This document shows positions 1-7,032 of a DNA stretch of 19,375 nucleotides, in pieces; the stretch's first letter is position 1; each line of letters begins with the position of its first letter. The DNA lies in NCBI GenBank assembly GCA_036260805.1, contig DATALZ010000040.1, positions 1 to 19,375 on the forward strand, in the 5' to 3' direction. The DNA comes from Thermocaproicibacter sp036260805 (GTDB lineage: Bacteria; Bacillota; Clostridia; Oscillospirales; Acutalibacteraceae). A program made the translations under genes and the position numbers. Below the pieces are notes generated by a model. The model ran no database searches, was not told the origin of the DNA, and saw only the letters and a list, made by a program, of their open reading frames with translations.

Positions 1-8
1 ACTTTTGC

Positions 9-37
9 TTGAGTTTTGAATCGCATGACCCTTTAAT
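9..37 (+). promoter_or_regulatory. Possible sigma-A promoter near left edge
   Basis: TTGAGT (9-14) and TTTAAT (32-37) are separated by 17 nt, a plausible but not strong sigma-A promoter. If real, a transcript would start near 44 and run through the GC-rich hairpin at 84-116 to the terminator at 164-209, about 165 nt with no convincing ORF. The region could instead be the 3' flank of a gene left of the window. Confidence 0.25.
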
Positions 38-83
38 CTAAATAACAACAAGCTCAACAAAATTAGTAAGTTGTATTTGCGTC

Positions 84-116
84 GCGGCGGTTTAGGCGTT
101 CGGCCTGAGCCGCCGC
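84..116. other. GC-rich perfect hairpin, 84-116
   Basis: Bases 84-97 pair with 103-116 (GCGGCGG with CCGCCGC, then a continuation with two G-T wobbles and a 5-nt loop). No T-run follows on either strand, so it is not a standard terminator by itself. It could be a structured RNA element or a dispersed palindrome. It is much richer in GC than the flanking A/T-rich DNA. Confidence 0.55.
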
Positions 117-163
117 CTTGTGCTGCAAAAATGAATCATTGTGTATTAATCCCGGTTCAAAAG

Positions 164-209
164 AAAAAGCAAGAGAATACGGAAAAGTCCGTTGTTCTCT
201 TGCTTTTTT
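164..209. terminator. Intrinsic terminator, probably bidirectional
   Basis: AAAAAGCAAGAGAA (164-177) pairs perfectly with TTCTCTTGCTTTTT (195-208), and the inner CGG/CCG extends the stem. The arm ends give a T-run on the plus strand and also on the minus strand, so it could stop transcripts from either side. No gene inside the window ends here, so it probably serves a gene left of the window or a small RNA starting near 44. Confidence 0.8.
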
Positions 210-554
210 ATATTCAGTTCGCTAAAATAAATTATACGAGCCGCTATGGTTCGGATTTGTACAGGGAGCGCCCCGCTTGCTGCAATTTTCATATTTTGCA
301 CCCGCCATCACGGCGGTATAGAAGAAACTTCGCGGCCTGCCGCGGAGAAGTTCGTTGCGCTTATTTTACTGGTTCAAATAGGGAAATTCAGAAAAAAATA
401 AAATATTTTTTAAAAAGTTAGCCTCAAGAGGGAAACTTTTTCCCCTGTTTGCGGGTATTATGGAAGGGCTTTTAAGGTTGTACCATAAAATCACCTTTTC
501 CGCAGAAAAATATGCAATAGTTCGGCGTGAGCCGTTTGAGTGAGGATAGGTCAT
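210..554. other. Noncoding leader region with two small hairpins
   Basis: No credible gene is visible. There are two compact GC-rich hairpins: 302-316 (CCGCC/GGCGG) and 328-347 (CTTCGCGG paired with CCGCGGAG, loop CCTG). They are followed by a very A/T-rich stretch (about 385-420). I could not find a convincing -35/-10 pair for the acyltransferase gene or match the segment to a known riboswitch. Open frames here overlap the hairpins and lack ribosome binding sites. Confidence 0.5.
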
Positions 555-1943
555 ATGGTTTTCAGCAGTTTGTTCTTTCTCTTTGTCTTTTTGCCTGTTG
601 TTTTGGCGGCGTATTATCTCGTTCCGAAAAAATTCAAGAATATATGCCTGTTTGTTTTCAGCCTCGTTTTCTACGCATGGGGTGAACCGGTTTATATTCT
701 TCTGATGCTGTTCTCAATCCTGTTCGATTTTGCCGCTGGCCGTATGATTGAGTCAGCAAAAACAAAAACAGCTCAGAAAGTCGCATTAATTATTTCCATT
801 TGCGTTGACCTTGGCATGCTTGGGTTTTTCAAATATGCCAGTCTCTTTGCGAATACACTCACCAGCGTTACCGGGTTGAGTATCCCCATGCCGCAGGTTA
901 CGCTTCCAATCGGAATTTCTTTCTATACGTTCGAGTCCATTTCCTATGTTGTGGATATCTACCACGGAGACGCCCCCGCTCAGCGTAATATCGTGGATTT
1001 TGGCACGTATCTGTCGCTGTTCCCGCATCTTATTGCCGGGCCCATCATTCGTTACCGTGACTTGGCATACCAGCTGCAAAACAGGCGCGAAACGCTCGAA
1101 AACTTTGTTGAGGGCAGCCGCCGCTTTTCCGTTGGGTTATTTAAAAAAGTATTGCTCGCCGACCAGCTCTCCCAGTTGGTGGACAAAATCCAGTATTTCG
1201 GGAATCCGTCATCCCTGAGCGCGTGGCTTGGGGCGCTTGCCTTTACCTTCCAGATCTATTTCGATTTTTCCGGGTATTCCGACATGGCCATCGGTTTGGG
1301 CCGTATGTTTGGCTTTGAACTTCCTGAAAACTTCAATCTGCCGTATATTTCAAAGAGCGCGGCGGAATTCTGGCGCCGTTGGCATATGACGCTCGGCGGC
1401 TGGTTCCGCGAATACCTGTACATTCCGCTCGGCGGCAATCGCTGCTCGACATTAAAAAACGTGAGAAATCTGGCAATCGTTTGGGTACTTACCGGTTTTT
1501 GGCACGGCGCAAGCTGGAACTTCGCTCTATGGGGCGGTTATTGGGGCCTGCTTATCATTTGCGAAAAGCTTTTCCTGCAAAAACTGCTTGACCGTATTCC
1601 GTTGTTTTTCCAGTGGCTGTACGCATTCCTTGCAGCCGTAATCGGGTGGGTTTTCTTCAATAATGCCGATGTCGGCAAAGCTCTGCAGACAATCGCCGCA
1701 ATGTTTGGCTTCTCCACAGGTACCGACCGGCTGGGAATTTACTCGCTCCTAACATACGGTTTGATCTTGCTGATTGCGGCCTTTGGGTCTTCGCCGCTTC
1801 CCGCGCGGATTTCAGAGAAACTGCGAAACGGCGGCAAACCGGGGCGCATCGTGTGGTGCGCCGGGTTTGTCTGTATGTTCCTTGCAGCTATATCATTTAT
1901 TGTGGCGGGTTCGTACAGCCCGTTTCTGTATTTCAGATTCTGA
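555..1943 (+). CDS. MBOAT-family membrane O-acyltransferase (AlgI/DltB-like)
   Basis: A 462-residue polytopic membrane protein that should carry acyl (usually acetyl) groups across the membrane for O-acylation of an exported glycan. The N-terminus MVFSSLFFLFVFLP is typical of the AlgI subgroup. The family motifs are intact: WRRWHMTLGGWFREYLYIPL contains the invariant His (His277), and WHGASWNFALWGGYWG contains the second essential His (His317). Length is normal for AlgI-type proteins. An in-frame GTG at 540 would add five residues, but ATG 555 is preferred because AGGATAGG lies just upstream and the family N-terminus begins there. The DHHW protein follows after 12 nt, so the two are probably one operon. 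The acceptor glycan cannot be told from sequence. Confidence 0.93.
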   Translation: MVFSSLFFLFVFLPVVLAAYYLVPKKFKNICLFVFSLVFYAWGEPVYILLMLFSILFDFAAGRMIESAKTKTAQKVALIISICVDLGMLGFFKYASLFANTLTSVTGLSIPMPQVTLPIGISFYTFESISYVVDIYHGDAPAQRNIVDFGTYLSLFPHLIAGPIIRYRDLAYQLQNRRETLENFVEGSRRFSVGLFKKVLLADQLSQLVDKIQYFGNPSSLSAWLGALAFTFQIYFDFSGYSDMAIGLGRMFGFELPENFNLPYISKSAAEFWRRWHMTLGGWFREYLYIPLGGNRCSTLKNVRNLAIVWVLTGFWHGASWNFALWGGYWGLLIICEKLFLQKLLDRIPLFFQWLYAFLAAVIGWVFFNNADVGKALQTIAAMFGFSTGTDRLGIYSLLTYGLILLIAAFGSSPLPARISEKLRNGGKPGRIVWCAGFVCMFLAAISFIVAGSYSPFLYFRF

Positions 1944-1955
1944 ACGGAGTAAATC

Positions 1956-3137
1956 ATGAAGAATTTTCTGAAACAATTAAAGAATTGTTCCTTTCCGTCT
2001 GTCCTTTCGGCGGCGGTTTTGATTGTGGTCGTATTGACGGGGGTCGCGTGGTTGATTTTTGGGCCAAAGCAGGATTTTTCAGCGGATGAGAACAGAACGC
2101 TGGAGACTTCGCCGAAATTATCTGTAGATACGGTTTTTGACGGCTCCTTTATGAAATCAGCTGAGAGCTTTGTGGGCGATCAGTTTCTCCTGCGCAAGCA
2201 GCTGGTTTCGCTGAATACATCGCTCCAGCTCCTTCTGGGGAAGCGCGATCTTGCCGAAAATTACTCGAAAGAGCCTGTGGAAGGCGGCGTTTATTATGGC
2301 AAAGGCGGTCATATCTACGAAGTCCTTCTTCCGGATAAAACCGGAATCTTTCGGGAAAACAGCACAGCGCTGAAAGCTTTTTCACAAAAAGCCGGAATCC
2401 CTCTCTGCATTCTTCCGGTGCCGTCCGGTTCGCAGGAGCAGCCGGAAAATCTGCCGGACTATGCGCCCAATCACGACCAAAGGGAAGAACTGAAAATGCT
2501 GCAGAGTGGTATATCAGGCGGAACAACGGTTGTGGATGTGTTTGACGCTCTCAGCTTGAAGAAGACGGGGAAGGATTATTATTTCAAGACGGATCATCAT
2601 TGGAACACTTACGGCGCTTATGTCGGCTATTGTGCGCTGATGAACGCCATGAAGGTTCAGCCTTCCCCGCAGAGTCTGTTCAGCTACCGCACCGTGAAAG
2701 AACCGTTTTTTGGCACGCTCTATTCCAAGGCGATTTTCAGCGGCCAGCAGCCAGATGTGATGCAGATTCCATATGCTGAAAATTCCGGCGAAATCACGCA
2801 GCAAATCGGGAAAAATCTTCGCAAAGGATTATACTGGGAGGATTATTTAACGCAAAAAGACAAATACAGCGTCTATTTAGGCGGAAATCAATCGGTAACG
2901 GTAGTTCGAAATCCGTCGGCAAAGGGCGGCAAGCTTTTGATTATGAAAGATTCCTTTGCAAACAGCATGATTCCTTATCTTTCCACGAATTTCACCGAGA
3001 TTCACATCGTCGATCTGCGCTATTACAATCAGGATATATACAAATATATAAAACAAAACGGAATAACAAAAGCAGCGGCAATTTACAGCATAAAACAACT
3101 CTGTGATGTTTCCGTCGCAAATAAGCTGGAACGGTAA
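1956..3137 (+). CDS. DHHW-family protein, AlgJ/AlgX-like SGNH-type O-acetylation partner
   Basis: A 393-residue protein with an N-terminal membrane anchor (about residues 15-35) and an extracytoplasmic domain. ADENRTLETSP after the anchor and KTDHHWNTYGAY (Asp213, His214, His215, Trp216) define the DHHW family, related to AlgJ/AlgX. KDSFANS near the C-terminus places Ser333 where SGNH-like members carry the nucleophile. Family knowledge: an MBOAT protein moves the acetyl group outward and the SGNH-like partner transfers it to the polysaccharide. The gene begins 12 nt after the acyltransferase stop, with GGAG about 7 nt before ATG, so co-transcription is likely. No separate plus-strand terminator is seen; the hairpin after the stop has its T-run on the other strand. 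Catalytic residues are assigned by motif only. Confidence 0.9.
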   Translation: MKNFLKQLKNCSFPSVLSAAVLIVVVLTGVAWLIFGPKQDFSADENRTLETSPKLSVDTVFDGSFMKSAESFVGDQFLLRKQLVSLNTSLQLLLGKRDLAENYSKEPVEGGVYYGKGGHIYEVLLPDKTGIFRENSTALKAFSQKAGIPLCILPVPSGSQEQPENLPDYAPNHDQREELKMLQSGISGGTTVVDVFDALSLKKTGKDYYFKTDHHWNTYGAYVGYCALMNAMKVQPSPQSLFSYRTVKEPFFGTLYSKAIFSGQQPDVMQIPYAENSGEITQQIGKNLRKGLYWEDYLTQKDKYSVYLGGNQSVTVVRNPSAKGGKLLIMKDSFANSMIPYLSTNFTEIHIVDLRYYNQDIYKYIKQNGITKAAAIYSIKQLCDVSVANKLER

Positions 3138-3182
3138 AAAGAGGGCGCTTCCAAATGAACTGTGTCATTGGAAAGCGCCCTC
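3136..3182 (-). terminator. Terminator of the metal-ATPase operon
   Basis: GAGGGCGCTT (3141-3150) and AAGCGCCCTC (3173-3182) form a stem extended by imperfect pairing toward a short loop. Read on the minus strand the stem is followed by CTTTTT, a standard intrinsic terminator 48 nt after the ATPase stop. On the plus strand it has no T-run, but the stem could still slow the convergent O-acetylation transcript. Confidence 0.85.
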
Positions 3183-3229
3183 AAGCTTGCTTGATCAGTA
3201 CAGAAACGAAGCGAACTCTGCAGCATCAA

Positions 3230-5164
3230 TTAATCCATACTGCTGTTCCGTACTTTAAAATGCAGGATTCGCGAAGAATTCAGCACCGCAATAATACACA
3301 CGCCCACGTCGGCAAAAACAGCCATCCAGATGGCTGCAAATCCAAGTGCAGCTGAAAGGAGGACAACGGCCTTGACTAGAAGCGAGAACCAGATATTGAA
3401 TTGAATTGCTCTTAGGGAGCGGCGCGCCATTGCAATTGCAGGAGGAAGAGCAGATGGCTTTCCTGCCATCAGCACGGCGTCGGCCGCTTCGATGGCGGCG
3501 TCGGTGCCGAAGCCCATTGCGATTCCGCAGTCTGCCGATGCGAGCACCGGGGCGTCGTTGATTCCGTCGCCGACGAAGACGGTGCAGCCCGTTTCTGTTC
3601 GGATTTTCTCAAAGTCATCCACTTTGTCGCCGGGCAGAAGACCTGCGTGAAATTCACCGATTCCGCAGGCTTTCGCGACTGGCTCGGATGCGTGCGGGGA
3701 ATCGCCGGTCAGCATGACGATTCTCTGGATGCCAAGTCTTTTCAGGCCGGAAACAGTTTCCCGAGAATCCTCGCGTGGGAGATCGGAGAGGGTAATTTCG
3801 CCAGCTGGTTTTCCGTCGATTGCGACGAATACGGTTGCACTGGAACTGTCCTCGGGAAAGACCAGCCCATGGTCTTCAAGAAACTTCCTACGCCCGCAAA
3901 GGACTTCTCTGCCGCCCACAATGCCCTTGATTCCGTGACCGGGTACTTCTTCGGGAGATTCAGCTTTGGGCAATTCCAGCCCGTCTGCGGCAGCGAGAAT
4001 CGCTTTTGCCAGCGGGTGTGCGCTGAACTGTTCCAAAGCAGCAGCACTCGTTAGAAGGTCGGCTTCCGAATATCCGTCGAAAGGCAGCAGCTTTTTTACG
4101 CGGAGAACGCCATTGGTCAACGTTCCGGTCTTGTCAAAGACAACGGCGCGGGCTTTTGCGAGGGCTTCCAGATATTGCCCGCCTTTAATCAGCACACCGC
4201 CGCGGCTTTCAACGCCGATTCCGGCATAGAACCCAAGCGGTACGGAGATAACCAGCGCACAGGGGCAGGATGCAACGAGGAAGATCAGCGCACGGTAAAC
4301 CCAAGTATTGAACCCCCCAAGACCGAACAAAGGCGGAAGAATTGCCAGAAGGACTGCAGCTCCGATGACGATGGGAGTATAGATGCGCGCGAAGCGGGTA
4401 ATCAGTTTTTCTGCGGTTCCTTTTTTGGCGGACGCAGATTCTACAAGATCGATAACGCGGGAAGCGGCGGAGTTTTTGAAGTCGGCAGCGACGCGGATTT
4501 TCAGAAGACCCTGCCCGTTCATCATGCCGGAAAGTACAGCGGAGCCCTGAGACGCTTCAATCGGCACACTTTCTCCGGTCAATGCCGAGGAATCCAATGA
4601 GGAACTGCCTTCCAGAACCGTGCCGTCCAGCGGAACGCGTTCGTAAGGGTGTACCAGAATTGTGTCGTTTATGCTGATTTCTTCTGCATCGACAGTTTCT
4701 TCGCCGGAATCAATTAACCTGTGGGCGGTTTCGGGGCGGATATCGACCAGTTTTCTTATACTGTCGCGGGAATTATCTACTGCGCGGTCTTCCAGCATTT
4801 CTCCAAGTTCAAATAGAATGGCAACCATGGCTGCTTCCGAAAAATGCCCAAGGCAGAATGCGGCAACAACAGCGACCGTCATTAATGTAGTTTCATCCAA
4901 CTTAAGTTTGAAAAGGGCCTTCAGGCCGCTTATAAATACGCGCCAGCCCGCCAGCGCGGCAGAAACGGCAAAGCACGACGCATATACATATACGGGGCCA
5001 ACCTTAAAGTATTCCATTAGGAATGCGGCAACGGCTAGCAGGATGGAGAAAATTAACGCAACGGGGAAGGATTCGGATTCGTTTTCTTCGGCATTTTCGT
5101 GTTCACATTTGCTGCGGGAGCATAGATCACAGCTGATTTCCGGTTCGTTTTTGGGATTATTCAT
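3230..5164 (-). CDS. P1B-type heavy-metal (Zn/Cd/Pb) exporting ATPase, CadA/ZntA-like
   Basis: A 644-residue P-type ATPase that exports a divalent soft metal at the cost of ATP. Visible motifs: TGES (196-199) in the actuator domain, Cys300-Pro-Cys302 in the transport helix, DKTGTLT with the phosphorylated Asp344, HPLAKA of the nucleotide domain, MLTGD, and GDGINDAP (Asp533/Asp537). LLVKAV and FADVG in the last helices match the Lys and Asp of the Zn/Cd/Pb (P1B-2) group. There is no full N-terminal heavy-metal-associated domain; residues 12-22 have a short CxxC plus Cys-x-His cluster instead. The start overlaps the stop of the ArsR gene by 8 nt, and AGAAGGAGGT lies 8 nt upstream, so translational coupling is likely. 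Zn2+ or Cd2+ is the best guess, supported by the neighbouring sensor. Confidence 0.97.
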   Translation of the reverse strand: MNNPKNEPEISCDLCSRSKCEHENAEENESESFPVALIFSILLAVAAFLMEYFKVGPVYVYASCFAVSAALAGWRVFISGLKALFKLKLDETTLMTVAVVAAFCLGHFSEAAMVAILFELGEMLEDRAVDNSRDSIRKLVDIRPETAHRLIDSGEETVDAEEISINDTILVHPYERVPLDGTVLEGSSSLDSSALTGESVPIEASQGSAVLSGMMNGQGLLKIRVAADFKNSAASRVIDLVESASAKKGTAEKLITRFARIYTPIVIGAAVLLAILPPLFGLGGFNTWVYRALIFLVASCPCALVISVPLGFYAGIGVESRGGVLIKGGQYLEALAKARAVVFDKTGTLTNGVLRVKKLLPFDGYSEADLLTSAAALEQFSAHPLAKAILAAADGLELPKAESPEEVPGHGIKGIVGGREVLCGRRKFLEDHGLVFPEDSSSATVFVAIDGKPAGEITLSDLPREDSRETVSGLKRLGIQRIVMLTGDSPHASEPVAKACGIGEFHAGLLPGDKVDDFEKIRTETGCTVFVGDGINDAPVLASADCGIAMGFGTDAAIEAADAVLMAGKPSALPPAIAMARRSLRAIQFNIWFSLLVKAVVLLSAALGFAAIWMAVFADVGVCIIAVLNSSRILHFKVRNSSMD

Positions 5165-5534
5165 GCGGGGTACCTCCTTCTGTTACGTGGTTGAGGCCCT
5201 GCTCAAAGATCAGGCGGACATGATCGTCGTCCAGCGAGTAATAAGATTGTTTTCCGGAACGGCGTACGCGAACCAGATGCTCGGCACGAAGAAGCCTGAG
5301 CTGGTGTGAAATAGCCGATTGACCCATCCCAAGAATCTCAGCAATATCGCAGACGCAAAGCTCGCTGTTGAACAGAGCGCACATAATACGGATGCGGGTG
5401 GTGTCTCCAAAGAGTTTGAACAGCTCTGCAAGGGAAAAAAGTGTATCCAGGTCGGGCATGCTTTGCAGGGTTTTGGTGACAAGTTCGTTATGAATTGTTT
5501 CGCTTTCGTTTGTTTCCTTTTTCTGCTGTTCCAT
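5157..5534 (-). CDS. ArsR/SmtB-family metal-sensing repressor
   Basis: A 125-residue winged-helix repressor expected to leave its operator when metal binds. LFGDTTRIRIMCAL and GMGQSAISHQLRLLR form the DNA-binding region. The C-terminal helix carries Asp103-x-His105 and His116-x-x-Glu119, the same spacing as the alpha-5 zinc site of cyanobacterial SmtB. ELCVCD (Cys60, Cys62, Asp63) is present in the recognition-helix site, but there is no N-terminal Cys, so the CadC-type alpha-3N site looks incomplete. Start choice: ATG 5534 has GGAGG 5 nt upstream; the alternative ATG at 5546 (129 residues) lies at the start of that ribosome binding site and has none of its own. It is the first gene of the operon with the ATPase, and the operator lies just upstream. 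Zn2+ sensing is inference. Confidence 0.95.
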   Translation of the reverse strand: MEQQKKETNESETIHNELVTKTLQSMPDLDTLFSLAELFKLFGDTTRIRIMCALFNSELCVCDIAEILGMGQSAISHQLRLLRAEHLVRVRRSGKQSYYSLDDDHVRLIFEQGLNHVTEGGTPHE

Positions 5535-5544
5535 GTTAACCTCC

Positions 5545-5582
5545 ATGAATATATGATTATATGTTCATATGTTTGAATATAG
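5545..5582 (-). promoter_or_regulatory. Putative ArsR/SmtB operator
   Basis: Bases 5545-5568 form a 24-nt imperfect palindrome (ATGAA...TTCAT, 20 of 24 positions symmetric). An overlapping TTCA-N6-TGAA motif lies at about 5564-5577. Both are A/T-rich and resemble SmtB/CzrA/CadC operators. They sit between the -10 box and the start codon, where a bound repressor would block transcription initiation. Confidence 0.65.
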
Positions 5583-5609
5583 TATATTCCCATCCTCAGA
5601 AAAATGCAA
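5581..5609 (-). promoter_or_regulatory. Sigma-A promoter of the arsR-ATPase operon
   Basis: On the minus strand TTGCAT (5609-5604) and TATACT (5586-5581) are separated by exactly 17 nt. Transcription would start near 5574, inside the operator palindromes, giving a leader of about 40 nt before ATG 5534. Confidence 0.8.
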
Positions 5610-5613
5610 CCCT

Positions 5614-5650
5614 GAAATAAAAAAAGCGGGAGCCGAATTTGGTTCCCGCT
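5614..5650 (-). terminator. Terminator of the SpoIID-domain gene
   Basis: AGCGGGAGCC (5625-5634) pairs with GGTTCCCGCT (5641-5650) with one wobble. On the minus strand the stem is followed by a run of seven T, about 90 nt after the SpoIID-like stop. It separates that gene from the arsR promoter immediately downstream. Confidence 0.85.
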
Positions 5651-5739
5651 TGGCTAAAATCCTATACAGCAATTTCATTTCAGATCGTGAGATAAGATGA
5701 ACACAAACCAACTCCACATTTTAATTGGAAATGCTGTAA

Positions 5740-6750
5740 TTAAATATTTGTAAGAGTTGTTGTCGGGTAATACCAGGATAGAATCTGCTTGTAAGTGGAG
5801 CCCTGACGCGCCATTGCTTCCGCGCCCGTTTGGCTCATTCCCACCCCGTGACCATAGCCTTTTATGGAAAAGGTGAATGTTCCGTTGGCGTAGGAGACTG
5901 TAAAATCGGACGAGCGAAGGTTAAAAGCTGACCTTACCTGGCTCCCGGTGAGCGTCTGTCCGCCAATGATGATGGTTTTCACGCCCCCGGCGCCGGACCG
6001 GTCGCTTTTTCCAATCCACCCGGATGCTGCGCCATTCAGATCTGCTTTCGGTGCGATACCGAGAATCCGAGATTTCATATCCGCCTCAGAACAGGTTACG
6101 GTGGTCTGGAATCCTCCGGCGAAAACATCGTAGGGGCTTGCAACGGAAACCAGGTAAGAACATTTGGAACCCCAGACATCTTCTGCATTTTCTGTATTCC
6201 CGGAAGAGATTGCAAAATAAGTTGCGTCAATCAGGGAGCCCCCGCTTTTCAGAACCTGTCCGGAAACGGCGTCCACCGCGTCGCTGATTGTTTTGTAATA
6301 TTTATCGTAATTGCTTCCCCAGCGTTTTTGCAGTTCTTCTTTTGTCACATAGATATTCCAGTTCTGCGGGTCTGCGGAAAAATCAGCACCGCCAAGTTCG
6401 GATGTGGGCGACTTTTTCTGATTTTCACGGAGTCGGCTGTAGTAGGTATAGCTTGCGACGGCCTGCGCCTTCAGAGCTTCGGTGGGGGCTAGGGGAGACA
6501 TTTCGGATGCAACGTCCCCACAGAGAAACGTGTGGTCGTCCACCGTGAGAATTTTGCCGGTTGAAGTATCTTTTACTTTGAACTGAGAACCGCTCGAGGC
6601 GGAAGGCTGCCGGCTTTGGGATGCAGAGGACTGATTTTGAGAGCCGGATTTTGAAGGCGCTGACCCTCCGCCGAGAGACAACAGCGGAATAAGAAACATT
6701 GCGAGAAATAACATCAGCCCGAGCAGTACGGTTCCTCTTTTCACAGACAT
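5740..6750 (-). CDS. SpoIID/LytB-domain protein, putative peptidoglycan lytic transglycosylase
   Basis: A 336-residue membrane-anchored protein of the SpoIID family, which cleaves denuded glycan strands during engulfment and related wall remodelling. Order: one N-terminal TM segment (about 7-26), a Ser/Gln-rich linker (about 30-56), then the SpoIID domain. VASEMSPLAPTEALKAQAVA contains Glu83, at the position of the catalytic Glu of SpoIID. The end carries the family signature GYGHGVGMSQTGAEAMA and a YYP motif. Start: ATG 6750 is preferred because AAGGAGG lies 8 nt upstream; an upstream ATG at 6774 has no ribosome binding site. It stands alone, not next to spoIIQ or other sporulation genes, so a sporulation role is likely but not proven. 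It is divergent from the citrate synthase gene. Confidence 0.9.
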   Translation of the reverse strand: MSVKRGTVLLGLMLFLAMFLIPLLSLGGGSAPSKSGSQNQSSASQSRQPSASSGSQFKVKDTSTGKILTVDDHTFLCGDVASEMSPLAPTEALKAQAVASYTYYSRLRENQKKSPTSELGGADFSADPQNWNIYVTKEELQKRWGSNYDKYYKTISDAVDAVSGQVLKSGGSLIDATYFAISSGNTENAEDVWGSKCSYLVSVASPYDVFAGGFQTTVTCSEADMKSRILGIAPKADLNGAASGWIGKSDRSGAGGVKTIIIGGQTLTGSQVRSAFNLRSSDFTVSYANGTFTFSIKGYGHGVGMSQTGAEAMARQGSTYKQILSWYYPTTTLTNI

Positions 6751-6830
6751 GATCTGTTCCTCCTTGTCATTCAACGATTTACATAAAGATATTCATAATT
6801 ATTCATTTTTTATGGCATAAGTTCGCATCT

Positions 6831-6844
6831 GGCTTATAAAAGCC
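6831..6844. other. Short palindrome in the divergent region
   Basis: GGCTTATAAAAGCC is a perfect 5-nt-arm inverted repeat between the divergent SpoIID-like and citrate synthase genes. It could be a regulator site, but it occurs once and may be chance. Confidence 0.25.
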
Positions 6845-6906
6845 TTGAAAATGAAATATTAAATAAAAATCGTTGCAAAATTAAGTCAGAAAAGCCGTTA
6901 AGCTAC

Positions 6907-6935
6907 TTGACTTTACTTTAGTACTGATATAAAAT
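6907..6935 (+). promoter_or_regulatory. Promoter of the citrate synthase operon
   Basis: TTGACT (6907-6912) and TAAAAT (6930-6935) are 17 nt apart. An overlapping TATAAA (6928-6933) is also possible with a 15-nt spacer. Transcription would start near 6942, giving a leader of about 90 nt that contains a terminator-like hairpin. Confidence 0.65.
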
Positions 6936-6964
6936 AAAAACATTCATAAAATAAATAAAACACA

Positions 6965-7006
6965 ACAGCCGCTTAATTTTTGCACAGTGATGCGGCTGTA
7001 TTTTTT
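6965..7006 (+). terminator. Terminator-like hairpin in the citrate synthase leader
   Basis: ACAGCCGC (6965-6972) pairs perfectly with GCGGCTGT (6992-6999), followed by A and six T. The loop is long (19 nt). It lies after the predicted promoter and only about 25 nt before the start codon. No plus-strand gene lies upstream for it to terminate, so it may act as an attenuator or as a site that affects translation. No clear competing antiterminator was found. Confidence 0.55.
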
Positions 7007-7032
7007 ACATTTAGAATGGGAGACGATCTGTG

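Noticed and set aside
230..275. tRNA-like T-arm motif (GGTTCGGATTTG)
   Set aside because: No acceptor stem, anticodon arm or D-arm can be built around it.
71..421. Plus-strand ORF of 116 codons in the left noncoding region
   Set aside because: It runs through the GC-rich hairpin and a clear terminator, has no ribosome binding site, and its composition does not look protein-like.
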